Source: Paramacrobiotus richtersi
Lineage: Eukaryota > Tardigrada > Eutardigrada > Parachela > Macrobiotidae
Length of the DNA: 25,254 nucleotides
Reading direction: 5' to 3'
Assembly: GCA_034698045.1 (NCBI GenBank)
Contig: JAQGAU010000650.1
Coordinates: 1-25,254 of the forward strand
Numbering within the stretch: the stretch's first letter is position 1; each line of letters starts with the position of its first letter. A program made the position numbers and the translations under genes. Positions 1 to 9,383 of this stretch are shown piece after piece. A model generated the notes under the pieces. The model was not told the DNA's origin and did no database searches. It saw only the letters and a list, made by a program, of their open reading frames with translations.

Positions 1-32
1 GAATTATCTAAGAAGGAAACGCGTTTAAACTT

Positions 33-112
33 TTCGCCGCTGTTGCGCAATAACCGGACGTTGCGCGCACAAACGGATTTCTCGACTGTGTATATCCATG
101 TTCTGGTTATTA
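33..112 (+). repeat. Diverged copy of the segment at 9036-9105
   Basis: The core around 51-82 (a TAACCGGA block, a GCGCGCA block, then AAACGGA) reappears at 9053-9082 as TAACCGGA, GCGCGCA and AAATGGA, with matching sequence on both sides up to a shared TATAT-GATGTT-like end. By eye the two are about three-quarters identical. It is noncoding. It may be an old dispersed repeat or part of the segmental duplication that shaped this locus. Confidence 0.5.
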
Positions 113-208
113 AAAACAACAATGCACCTTGGTGCAACGGTTACAGGTCCGCGGCTGTCATGATTTCACTTATAGTTATCCGAATGGGAGGAAAAGCGCT
201 TTAAGCGG

Positions 209-601
209 ATGGCAAACGGTCAGAACCGCTTAGCACTCGGGGGACTGGATAGCGCGGTGAAAATACAGCAACTAGATACATGCTCGCGCGAGTTCCAATT
301 TTATCGTGGAACTATGAGTTACATGTCACCGGAGATGTTTTGGATAGGCGCTAGACCTAGCGAAGATGAAGTCGTCGGACCAAAGACAGAGGTGTGGAGT
401 CTCGATTGCATACTTTTACAATTGGCAAATGCCGTGGCAGGTAATAATGTAATGTGGGTTCGAAAGGGAGAAACAGTAATCGAAGCTGGGCACAACATGC
501 CCAACTCACAGTACGCCTCCTGTATCCTGGATGGTTTTGTTCCAGTAGCTGCGGATTCCAGCTTGCAGCTTGCATCGCTGTTGCAAAGCTGTTTCCCGTA
601 A
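209..601 (+). pseudogene. Kinase C-lobe fragment, copy of the second kinase domain (unit 1)
   Basis: A 130-codon ATG reading frame matches the activation segment and C-lobe of the second kinase domain of the gene at 3954-6371. Shared signposts are an SLD/GLD motif in place of DFG, MSPEM where kinases have APE, the KTEVWSLDCI helix-F region (DVWSLG in intact kinases), and NAVAG followed by WVRKGETVIEA. No N-lobe, glycine loop or catalytic loop lies upstream, and homology starts abruptly near 205. The last helix is lost: after VAADSS the sequence diverges and stops at 601, well before the end of the related domain. I read it as a truncated relic with an open frame. A short expressed protein cannot be excluded. 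Confidence 0.7.
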
Positions 602-1125
602 TCAAATGGTAACCTTCACGAACATCTACAGTTCACAAGTACTGAGCATATTCCCATAATATTATAGTTGTGTGGTACTGACTACTTTGCTTTGCACTAG
701 CTGCTGAAAATGACTTTCCGATCGTCATCTGCTATCGTTAGTGACTCTAAACGAAGTAATATATCGGTTTTGTATATGCAACCTTTAAGAGTTCTAGGAC
801 CACTCGAAAGCGTATCCAGAAAGATACGGAATCGGTAGAATCACTGCTGCGGCTAGCATAATTGTATGGAGTGATTTCCGGTCCTAGGTGTACATCCTAA
901 TTTTTGATTGTACACAGCGCAACAAATACCAGAAACAGAAAAGGTGACCATGAAACATGAAAAAAGAGGCGTCTGTTTAATTATTTCAAGAGGGGTGCCT
1001 ATAGCAAACGGGTGCGACAAGGGGTGCCTATAGTAAACGGCGTGAACAACAAGTGAACAACACAATGTCACGGTGTTGCCCTTTAGACGTAGAGCGATAA
1101 GATTTTCTAAGTTATTTGTGAATTA
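602..1125. other. Noncoding stretch with a duplicated 21-bp motif
   Basis: No gene is supported here. The one visible structure is a 21-bp motif (AGGGGTGCCTATAG, C or T, then AAACGG) present twice in direct orientation at 991-1011 and 1020-1040, a 29-bp period. Its role is unknown. Confidence 0.5.
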
Positions 1126-1195
1126 TGCAGCTGGCTCAGTCGTATGACGCTCGGCCACAGAGCGAGAGCGCAGCGGTTCGATCCCGCGAGTTGCA
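1126..1195 (+). tRNA. tRNA-like Pol III unit, probably a tRNA pseudogene or SINE head
   Basis: An A-box-like TGGCTCAGTCG (1132-1142) and a B-box-like GGTTCGATCCC (1175-1185) sit 43 bases apart, as in tRNA genes. A six-T run at 1198-1203 would terminate Pol III. The arms fold: 1126-1132 pairs with 1189-1195 (7 bp, one G-T), CGCTC (1148-1152) pairs with GAGCG (1160-1164) around a 7-base loop, and the T stem has at least four pairs. Against a working tRNA: the loop has G instead of U33, the D stem is only about 3 bp, position 8 is G, and the variable region is long. A decayed tRNA or a tRNA-derived SINE head fits better. No second copy was seen in the window. Confidence 0.45.
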
Positions 1196-1310
1196 CATTT
1201 TTTGCGAAGTAGCTTTGATACGAGAGAAAAATCGTTGTTTCGGACACTTAAATCAAGCTTTGATGTACGATAAGTTAAAATTTTCGATATGTATGAGTTT
1301 AGCCTTGTAA

Positions 1311-1560
1311 TTACAAGAACAACGCGATGGGATGATTAAGCCCCTTGCTTTTATTCGTATCAATAACTCCATTCATTATCCATTGCACAGAGACTGTAAT
1401 TATATAAGCCGTTCGTAGCGGCAATCCTTCAGAACTCACAATACACTGTGGAAATCGAACTTCGACACTTCGAAACCGCTCTGGTTGTTGAGAAAGTTCT
1501 GGAAAACAGTGCAGCTGCTTAAGGCGTATCCACTGCGATATTCGTTGGTATAAATTCAAG
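1311..1560 (+). repeat. Spacer and GPCR promoter copy (unit 1), with TATA box at 1549-1554
   Basis: The stretch around CCATTCATTATCCATT (about 1370-1386) recurs near 12508-12523. The stretch GCAGCTGCTTAAGGCGTAT (from about 1511) through TATAAATTCAAGCG and the following CTAACATGG recurs at about 14627-14687, immediately 5' of the intact GPCR gene. This is therefore the duplicated spacer and core promoter of the GPCR, left upstream of the GPCR pseudogene. The TATA box is preserved. Confidence 0.7.
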
Positions 1561-1669
1561 CGCTAACATGGGTCTTTCGTTAATCACATTTACTTATTTA
1601 TTTATTTATTTCATTTCGAGCAGACAAGCCATCTCATGGCTCTCAAACGTCTGGTCAGCTTGTAAACGC

Positions 1670-1676
1670 GCAAAAA
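1670..1676 (+). repeat. Target-site duplication, left copy (GCAAAAA)
   Basis: GCAAAAA lies directly before the left TIR and again directly after the right TIR (2914-2920). An 8-bp version, CGCAAAAA at 1669-1676 and 2913-2920, is also possible because the base at the right junction is ambiguous. Confidence 0.75.
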
Positions 1677-1782
1677 GGGGTGTATCTAAAACGTGGCGAC
1701 CACGGACGTGGTTATGGTCGACAGTGGTTGTGGTTTCCGGTGACCTTTGTGGTCGACGGTGGTTGTGGTTGCTCGTGGTTGT
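1677..1782 (+). repeat. Left terminal inverted repeat
   Basis: It pairs with 2808-2913 in inverted orientation. Mismatches by eye are at about positions 38, 53, 94 and 97 of the repeat. It contains two nested GTCGAC sites and repeated GGTTGTGG motifs that could serve as subterminal transposase binding sites (inference). Confidence 0.88.
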
Positions 1783-2807
1783 TTACGGTGGGATCGATAG
1801 CGGGGGAAAATCGTAGTTTGTTGTGCATTATTTGCACATATGTATGGTAGGCAATCTTGAGAATTTTCCAAAACAATTAATTCTTAGGCATTTCAGTTAA
1901 TTCTTCGTTATCGGTTCTCTGTGCAGATTTATTAATCAAAGAATAAATAGAAAGTACGACACGGCAGTGATGAATACCATTCTGCTGTTGCCCGAATTTT
2001 GATGTATGTATCTAGCAGTTAAGCTGAAAATGCATCAGAACAGAAAATTGTGTTGAAAAATTATCGATTTTTACGGGAAAAAGCATAACGTCGGCATCTC
2101 ACGTTCCGAGAACCTGATGAGCGGGGATACGAAGGCATCGTTAGGCCCAGTTTACGATAAAGTGCAAAAATCCGCGGTTTCGTAACATCCTGGTTGTATA
2201 TTATTTCGTACGTACCGACCGTGAATAAGGTGTTACTTTGGTTTTTAAAACAGCACCTGCCGCTGCCAACCTTTTTTTTGTTTCCTTTTGCAAAACGGTA
2301 GGATGTGGTTGCCCTTTCCCAGGTATAACTTTACACTGCAAAGTTTTGAGTTTACGGTGTTTTTCTTTGCTCTCGCATTTCTTGGCTCTGTTCTGTATGC
2401 GAACGCACTTCTCAATGGTGTTGCTGCAAGTGATTCGATGTTTCGTCCCACTACAACACCAACTGAACTAATAAAATAAGTAGCGATCATTGGCCGGTCA
2501 TTCTAGAGCCGTATGACTGACCATGTAGCTGCGTAACGCTATACACGCATTGGCATTGTTGACTTTAATGGCGACAAAATTAGTCACACAAATCTCAAAG
2601 TAAGTTGGCGCATTGAGAACAGTCAAAGAAATTCAGTAGTAGTGTCTGATGCATGCAGGCATCCAAAGTTATCGTTATTGTAACTCACACAGTCACGCAC
2701 GTGATCCTAATCGGTTATTGAAGGAGTCGAACCCTGAAATACGGTTCTTTATGGTAAGTAAGTACTGTTAACCACAACTAAGAACAACGACGAGCACCGA
2801 CACGTTG

Positions 2808-2913
2808 ACAACCACGGGCAGCCACAACCACCGTCGACCACAAAGGTCACCGGAAACCACCACCACTGTCGACCACAACCACGTCCGTGGTCGCCACGTT
2901 TTAGATACACCCC
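2808..2913 (-). repeat. Right terminal inverted repeat
   Basis: This is the inverted partner of 1677-1782, ending in GATACACCCC followed by the target-site copy GCAAAAA at 2914-2920. Confidence 0.88.
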
Positions 2914-3211
2914 GCAAAAAGCAGTACAGTTACAGCAAGTTCATAGATTCAAGGAGAGAGAGAAACACTTTCACGGATCCACACTGCAGCACATTCTCGC
3001 TGTGTTTCATGATGCTAGAAAACAGATCTTTTACTCGAACTGCCAACGTTGTCTTTCCAATACTCCGCTTCACATTTCATCGATGCGCTGTTTCCGACGT
3101 AAATCGTACCGTTGGGCGATGTCTGTTAACGGGATCAACTCGTGCATATACGACGGAATAACAAAGCTTGACCGGTTCCACATCTTACATACATTACTTA
3201 CGGATCCTCTC

Positions 3212-3450
3212 GGTCTGTGGCAAAACAAGACTGGGGAAAGGTCACTGGAATTTTCGCACACCGTGAATCTCTCGGCGAATGTATCTTGTCAATCTACAGT
3301 GTCGTTGCGGTTATGGTGCATATTACGGCCTGGGTACTTCCTGGTTTCCTTCTGGTAGGTCCGCAATCCCATCCTAATTCAGAATTTTGTATGTATGATT
3401 TTTCCCGGATGTACCGGCGTTTCTTGATGACGGCTGTGTTTACTCACAAT
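3212..3450 (+). pseudogene. GPCR pseudogene (unit 1), internally deleted
   Basis: The stretch 3231-3290 matches the leader and first codons of the GPCR at 14778 (GAAAGGTCACT, then CCGTGAATCTCTCGGCGAAT against CCATGAATCTGTCGACGAAT). The start codon is GTG here (3263) instead of ATG. Homology then jumps directly to transmembrane helix 4, with frame AVMVHITAWVLPGF matching AVMVYIAAWALPGF, and runs through the second extracellular loop (SEFCMYDFSRM) into helix 5 (FLMTAVFTH) before breaking off. About 380 bp covering helices 1-3 are missing, and helices 6-7 are absent. With the start lost, the core deleted and transposons in its 5' region, this copy is dead. Confidence 0.85.
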
Positions 3451-3589
3451 CATTGCAGAATAAGTTAAACTGAAACCACATGCAACGATAACAAGGGCAT
3501 TGGTTACAACCGTTTTGGTGAGGAAACTTATTGTTAGATAACGCGCTAAAAATTAATAGGCTGAAATGTCGTGTAACCCGACTGCAGTT

Positions 3590-3850
3590 AAGTACGACCG
3601 CTTTATAGATAAGAATATAACGTAAACCGACCAGATCATTATACTCTTTGATCAGTTTAATCTAATCAAGTCACCGATTCTACAATGTGCTATTAATCAC
3701 TTTCTCACACGGAAAACAAGTCAAATTAAACTCACCTCAGCACGTGCAGAATGTCATACTTTTGTTGAAGCATCCATAATACAGTTCAGTTTTCCTTTTT
3801 TGTTATTAACGGAGGCATTTTCCAGATTAATTCAAAACCAGCACTGATCA
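3590..3850 (+). promoter_or_regulatory. Kinase 5' flank, duplicated at 10655-11135
   Basis: Blocks such as CGCTTTATAGATAAGAAT (from 3599), ATCAAGTCACCGA (from 3664) and TTAATCACTTTCTCACACGG (from 3694) recur in the same order upstream of the broken kinase copy at 10658, 10725 and 10969. In that copy one spacing is expanded by roughly 200 bp. Conserved order upstream of two kinase copies marks this as their shared 5' region. CTTTATAGATAAG could be a weak TATA-type element (inference). Confidence 0.55.
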
Positions 3851-3953
3851 AGTTGTCAAATCCAATAGCAAACTACAAAATCTTGTGCAAACTTCGGTTG
3901 ACACTTTGTACGAATATATTGCTGTTTCGGACTTCGGCTTTCCTGGCTCAAGT

Positions 3954-6371
3954 ATGGAAACTGTATTCGATCAGATTCAAAGTGAGTCGTTCGGCAGCAG
4001 TTGCCGTTACCGTTACAAGATTGCAGACTTCGTTGGACGAGACCGATTTGAAAACGTATATGAAGCAAACGTCCGTGATCGCTATGGTCGTTTTGGGAGA
4101 CCCTCGATGGTCGTCAAAGTCTTCCATTTGTATCAAGATAAGAAGCCGTTAATTAGCCTCGAAACCTGGACGAAGTGGCAAAGCCGGATGAAAACCCTAC
4201 TTGATCTTGACCACAAAAACGTAGTTATATACCATAAAGTCACCATTCTCAAAGCACGTGGTACAGTGTGTGTTGATGTGCTAATGGAATATTGCCGCGT
4301 ACGTGTACAATAAAATGAAAGTAATTAAAAAAGATTTTATAAGACGCTCGTTTATTTTCTTCTTTCATATCGAGACAGATGTTTTGTTACGCCGTACATT
4401 TAGCTTTGCACACAACCATGCTTGTTTATTGAACGCATAAACTTATTTTTCAGGGTGACGCGCACTATTTTTACTTTGGATTTTCTTGATTTCAGAAAGC
4501 TAGGGACTCATTCCGTTCTTTTCAGGTGGAGATTTAGCTGCATTGTTGCAGAGACTGGCGGGTAAAAATGTTTTGCTAGATGAGCGGACAGCGGTTCGTT
4601 ACGCTGTTGCTGACGCGGAAGGGTTGAAGTACCTGCATCAAAACAATATCATACATGGAGATCTGAAACCAGGCAACGTGCTTGTCAAACAAGGAACCGG
4701 CGGTGAGGAAAGCTTGGCGATTTGTGATTTGGACGACTTTATTCAGATGCAAGGAAGTCAGACCTGCGCAGACGATATTTCGCACCTTCGCGGTACTTAC
4801 CGGTACATGTCCCCGGAAATGCTTAGAACATTTGGCGATCCACCGGCAGAAGAGCGACCTGGACGGAAAACCGGCGTTTGGAGTCTTGGATGCATAATTC
4901 TGGCCGTAGCAGAGCGCGTTGTAGGTACCAGCGAAAGATGGCTGCAAAAAGACCAGACAACAATTCCAGCAGGAGACAATATCTCTGACAACGGTTACAT
5001 CATAAAGGTAATGGATGGTTTCATTCCACTATGCCATGATTCAGTCCCACAAGCGCTTAGACTGTGCATACAACGCTGTCTGTCCGAACGCAGTTCTGAA
5101 AGGTGTTCTGCCCTGGAAATTGTGAATGAGCTGAAGGTCACATTAACAGACACTACTTCGGCACAAAACAGACCTGGTAATACTAGTGCAGAGGCAACTT
5201 CCACACCCTTCAGGATCATCTGTCAACTGGTAGATGTTGGGAAAAAGTTATTTAACGCTGGTAAACAATCCAGCGCTATACTGACCAGTTGGCTTCTGGT
5301 GTGGAACTCAACGCGACTTTTGGCAGTAACTGCCGGTATAAGTTTAGGAAAATAGATTTCTTCGACCGCGGCGCGTTTGGGACTGTTTACGCCGGGACGA
5401 TCACAAAGCGTGGGGATTATCGAGGAGAATCAAGGATGGCAATAAAAGTCGTGCACATGACAGAAGAGTCAATTGATGCGGAACGATGGACACAACAGTG
5501 TAACTGGTGGAAACAACTGTGTGGTCTGAGACACATTCATTTGCTTGCTTATCATAAAATTACTTTTGCCAGAGTTCGAACCGGAGCAATAGTCGAACTA
5601 GCGATGGAGTATTACAATGGTGCGTGTCACTCTATTACAGAAGGTCATAAGCCAGTTAGTTCAGCATGGTAACTACGACCATACGGTAGCGATTTCCAGT
5701 AAGTACAAGTTCAATCACTGTTTTATGCACTAGGCGGAACTCTGGCCACGATGTTAGAGGAGCTGAAGAGTTCTGGAGATCCGCTCTGTGAGGGGGAAGC
5801 TCTTAATGTTGCGACAGAAGCAGCCGACGGACTGGAATTCCTGCACCGAAACAACCTCATACATGCCAGATTGAACCCACACAACATACTACTCAAGCTG
5901 CTAAAAAACGGTCAGCAGCGATTGGCAATCAGTAGTCTGGATAGCATGGTGCAAATGCAAGAACATTATACATGCTCACACGAGATCGAGCACCTTAGTG
6001 GAACGGCTCGTTATTTGTCACCGGAAATGATCAAGAAGTTCGGTGGAATCTGCGAAAATGTAATCGTTGTCGTCGGACGAAAGACCGACGTTTGGAGCCT
6101 CGGATGCATAATCTTACAATTAGCAAATGCCGTTGCGGGTACTGATAAAGTTTGGCTTCGAAAAGGAGAAACAATAATTGAAGCTAGACGCAGTATGTCC
6201 AACGCACAGTACGCCTTGCATATCCTGAATGGTTTTGCTCCAGTAGCTGCGGATTCAGCCCCACGCTCCTTAGCAGACTGCGTTTTGCAGTGCTTGAATT
6301 CCAGCAGTTCAGAAAGGATATCTGCCGCTGGACTTTTGCTAAAGCTGCAAAATTTTGCACCGATACCTTAA
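3954..6371 (+). CDS. Dual kinase-domain protein: worn active-type domain plus pseudokinase domain
   Basis: Proposed exons are 3954-4302, 4526-5229, 5274-5619 and 5734-6371. All phases agree, giving about 678 residues. Domain 1 has K55 in a VVK motif, catalytic loop HGDLKPGN (160-167), DLD instead of DFG (184-186), SPE (212-214), and GVWSLG with the usual Asp replaced by Gly. Its glycine loop reads VGRDRFENVY. Domain 2 (from about 370) has a better glycine loop (DRGAFGTVY) and AIK lysine (409), but HAR-LN (510-514) replaces HRD-LK and SLD (534-536) replaces DFG, so it is a predicted pseudokinase. Both halves share a phase-1 intron just after the hinge (MEYC / MEYYN-G), evidence for an internal duplication. 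It looks like a Ser/Thr kinase, perhaps STE/MAP3K-like. The start at 3954 is the first ATG and is shared with the copy at 11261. The 5230-5273 intron is inferred. If it is not used, domain 1 ends at 5355 and domain 2 is a separate gene lacking a clear start. Confidence 0.7.
4303..4525 (+). other. Intron 1 of the kinase gene
   Basis: The acceptor is TTCTTTTCAG, with exon 2 starting at 4526. The sister copy at 11610 has a clean donor (GCCGCG then GTATGTG). Here one G is missing, leaving GCCGCGTACGTGTAC. A GTACGT donor at 4299 would shift the frame to an early stop, while the GTGTAC donor at 4303 keeps the frame with one extra residue. Confidence 0.6.
5620..5733 (+). other. Intron in the second kinase domain
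   Basis: The donor GTGCGTGT follows AATG and the acceptor TATGCACTAG precedes GCGGAACTCTGG. The phase-1 junction restores YYN-G-GTLATMLEEL. It falls at the position homologous to intron 1. Confidence 0.85.
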
Positions 6372-8304
6372 ATTCGTGTTGGTTCTCACTTGTCAAAATT
6401 TATACTACCGTCGTGAGGGATGTCATTTTCACACCGGCCTTTAGTCGATAAATCATACTGCATTGAGATATTGTGGAATATGTATGTTAATTTCAAGATT
6501 GGTTCTAATACTTACTGGAAATTTGTGCTGACGCACAACACTGAATAGTTGTTCCACCTGTCACTTAGTCTTTACTGTCACAGGGTGGATATTTCATATC
6601 TGCATATAGCACTTGCTTTTACGTTTTTACGTTTTCAAAGCCGATTAATAATATTTTTAACCGTTCTAAATGCAAAATGTACATAGTAAAAAGTTCTGAA
6701 TGGATTCGGACTGAGCATATGTTGTGTACAAAAACTGACCGAGTTCCTATAAAAAGCGTATTTCATCCTGGCGTATTCATAAACCGGATGGAATCCGATC
6801 AGGCAGGTTTCAGCGTTCACTGCATACCTTTGCTCAACGCCAGAATTACAGTATTACGAAATACCAAACGGACCATTCCAGTACTCCACTAAATCAAGGA
6901 TAACAGAAGCAGCACTACTTTCAGGTGCATGATATGTGAAATTATGGTACGTAGTGTCACATGTGAACCGTTCATTGTTGTTCACGAAATGACTGCAGTT
7001 CTACAAATGTATCGTCAACTGTTAAGGCCGCGCAAATCCAGAAATCGCACAATGCACCACATAATCCACAGTCCAGAGAAACGGGCAGGATATCCTGAAA
7101 AACAAAAATTGATGGATTTAGGACACTACTAGTGCAGCGACTGTACATTTGTTGCGACTTGGAGTGACAAGTATTGCTTGTGAGCTACTGAAACGATACG
7201 GAGGTCGACTACTTTGTAAACTCTGGGCATCAACTTATTTCATACAGCAAGAATAGCCAGTCAAATCAGGCTCATGGAAAGATATGGAGCTGTTTAATAT
7301 TACAAATGCTGGCACTCGTTGACGATAAATTTTTCCATAAAATTCAAACGTAAAAAATGACCGAACTCATCAAGTATCTCCACGCGCCTTGGTCGTGATA
7401 GAAAGTTCGAGTGTTCGGCTGTGTTCCCAAAACCGCAGCAGCACAATAGGTTTTAGTCTATTGAAGTTGTTCAGAAAGCTATTTAATTGCTGATGCTCTT
7501 GACAGATGCCCATATGTATCAAAGCGCGCAGTCCCACCTTGGCATTTTTGCGAACGACTGGACATTCAACAACTTAGGATTACCTTAGGCTTAGAAGCGA
7601 GTACTATGGCGAAACTTTTAACCAACCGATTGATAAAGTACCTACAGGTATATTATCACATCTGCAGTTCTATTTCCAGTTTACTACCGGTCCACCGAAA
7701 CGAAAAGCCTAGTAGAGACTGTAATCTCGGAACGTCGGGGGATGGTTTTTTCGACCAGTCCAGCCGGTTGGAGCCACTAGTGCACTGCTACGTACGTAAT
7801 CGTTCCCGATCCGGATTTTCAGTGCTCCTATATTACTAGTGATCGATGCTATCGATAGTGTGCCCGGAGCTCGAAATGTTAACCGCCACCTAGGCGGGCA
7901 TTGTCTATGGACTGTCGGATGTCGCGTCTCGCGTTTCGGGGCAGAAATTTTTGAAATTAATTTTTGAAAGCAAATTACCTACCACTGTTGTCCGTATTTG
8001 CTCACGAATCGATTCTGTTCAAGTCGCATACAATATAATTATATCCCTTCTGAACATACTGAAATTCAGTACTATATCGAAGCCATTCAGCTGCGGAACG
8101 AAACGTTTTTATTGCTCGATTCCAAAAGCTGACGGGCCCGGCAGACCAGGTGGAAAAACCATTTCTTGACGTTGCGAGACTATTTCTACAGCAGTTTACT
8201 CCTTCTTGAATCAATCACGAATAAGTAAGTACTGTTCGGGAATAAACGCTATCAATAACTATACAAAGCCATACTAATGCAGCAGCATCTGACTTATGTA
8301 CATA
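6372..8304. other. Stretch with no supported gene
   Basis: Only short frames without family motifs occur (the longest has 77 codons). A 14-bp motif GTCAAAATTTATAC at 6392-6405, just past the kinase stop, recurs at 12210-12223 beyond the deletion in unit 3 and marks the shared 3' flank. No transposon ends were recognised. Confidence 0.4.
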
Positions 8305-9383
8305 TTAAAACTGACCGCTTTGTTTCGCAGCCCCATTACATCTGTCTCCAGCGCAGTAGCACACTCTGCCTTTGGCTGATTGCTTTTCGTCATCGATCGT
8401 TTCCCAAGAAGGACACCCAGCCTTGACTTCGCCGGGAGGAGCGCACGATTGTGCATTGGATTCATACGAGTGCGCTGCAATAGACATGCATAATATTATT
8501 GATGATCATGAGAAACACCATAATCATATTTGACAATCGCTCTCCGCTGATGCTGGCGATGAAGATCGGAGCGGTGTAATGCTTTTGGTAAAACTTTAAT
8601 TAGTGTACATACATAACCACTAGGAGCAACCGAAGAAGATCCGTTTTTAATTGTCTTCAACTGCACAAGCTGGGGCGCTCTGGTCAGTCATCGAACGGCT
8701 GCACGTTAGGTCTTAGCGCTAGGTACATAATGCGGTTTAATCCTAATAACTTTGCCGTTTTGAAAAAAAGTACAGTCCAAAAACATTATGATCCCAGAAC
8801 TCGTAAAGTAGAACATGCTGATCAAATTGCACGCCAGTTGGGCAAATTTTGCTAAGTTATTGTGTCGGAAAGGACTATGTGAATTCTGTAACAGACCTGT
8901 GAGCATGCGCGCCGTTCCTTTGGGCTACTGCTTTTAATCACGCACTTATATAATTATGGAAAAAATCAAAATTTTCAGAGGCTTGAATAAAACGCTAAGT
9001 TATGCGATTAAAACACGTTGCTAACTTGTTAGATTTTAAACGATATTGCACAGTAACCGGAACTGCGCGCATAAATGGAGTTTCCAGCGCCCTATATCGA
9101 TGTTTAATACACAGCCTGTTTCGGGTTTGACAGATGCTTAACCCAACAACAGGCAACCCTGAGAAACTCGTATATCTTTGTTATTAGAAAAGAAACTCTC
9201 GTAGGTAGGGTTACATACGCTTGTAATTTATTGTTGTCGCTCGCGCGCAGTACTTCACTTCAGGAGGACAGTCTCTTGTCTTTATATTCAAGCAGCTGGT
9301 TCCAGCAACTCCAGCACTTTTTTGCATGGTCGCAGCATCGCTGCCAGTAACCTCGAGGCACTCGTAACAGGTGATTGCACCAC
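8305..9383 (-). CDS. Ly6/uPAR-like three-finger protein, 5' exon missing
   Basis: Two minus-strand exons are readable: 9383-9219 and 8474-8305. They join across a GTATGT...TTGCAG intron with matching phase 1. The visible protein runs from GAITCYECLEVTGSD through DCPPEVKYC to VCYCAGDRCNGA and stops after KQSGQF. It has ten cysteines, the opening CYEC pair and the closing CYC-x4-CN motif of the Ly6/uPAR fold, which are usually secreted or GPI-anchored extracellular domains. The upstream exon, which should carry a signal peptide, was not found: the acceptor before 9383 (TTGTTTTACAG) needs a phase-1 partner. No hydrophobic GPI-type tail is visible, so the product may be secreted, or a further 3' exon may have been missed. 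It is unrelated in sequence to the kinase and GPCR units around it. Confidence 0.72.
9036..9105 (+). repeat. Diverged copy of the segment at 33-112
   Basis: This is the partner of the repeat described at the left edge of the window. It lies upstream of nothing recognisable here and partly within the kinase-free interval between units 2 and 3. Confidence 0.5.

Larger units (their letters stand above)
1677..2913. mobile_element. Non-autonomous DNA transposon with about 106-bp terminal inverted repeats
   Basis: The left end (1677-1782) and right end (2808-2913) are inverted copies over about 106 bp with roughly four mismatches. They begin GGGGTGTATCTAAAACG and are rich in GTGGTTGTGGTCGAC-like motifs. 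A 7- or 8-bp target-site duplication flanks them. The 1.0-kb interior has only short overlapping frames on both strands and no transposase motif, so it is a deletion derivative or MITE. The superfamily is uncertain: the target duplication length allows several 8-bp families, but the termini do not start with hAT-like YAGRG. It is nested in the retroposon at 1597-3193. The strongly matching ends suggest it is fairly young. Confidence 0.88.
1597..3193 (-). mobile_element. Short retroposon (LINE or SINE 3' end), interrupted by a TIR element
   Basis: Compared with the intact GPCR upstream region, unit 1 has extra sequence here. Read on the minus strand it ends in an (AAAT)n tail (TTATTTATTTATTT at about 1597-1610 on the plus strand), typical of non-LTR retroposons. 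The 7-mer TTACTTA occurs at 1590-1596 and 3194-3200 and is a plausible target-site duplication. Without the nested TIR element and its duplicated target, the insert is about 350 bp. No reverse transcriptase motif is visible, so it is a 5'-truncated LINE or a SINE. The family cannot be named. Confidence 0.5.

Noticed and set aside
2805-3161. A 118-codon plus frame spanning the right TIR
   Set aside because: It runs across the transposon end into the retroposon and has no family motif.
4576-4947. A 123-codon minus-strand frame
   Set aside because: It is the antisense shadow of the kinase catalytic-domain exon.
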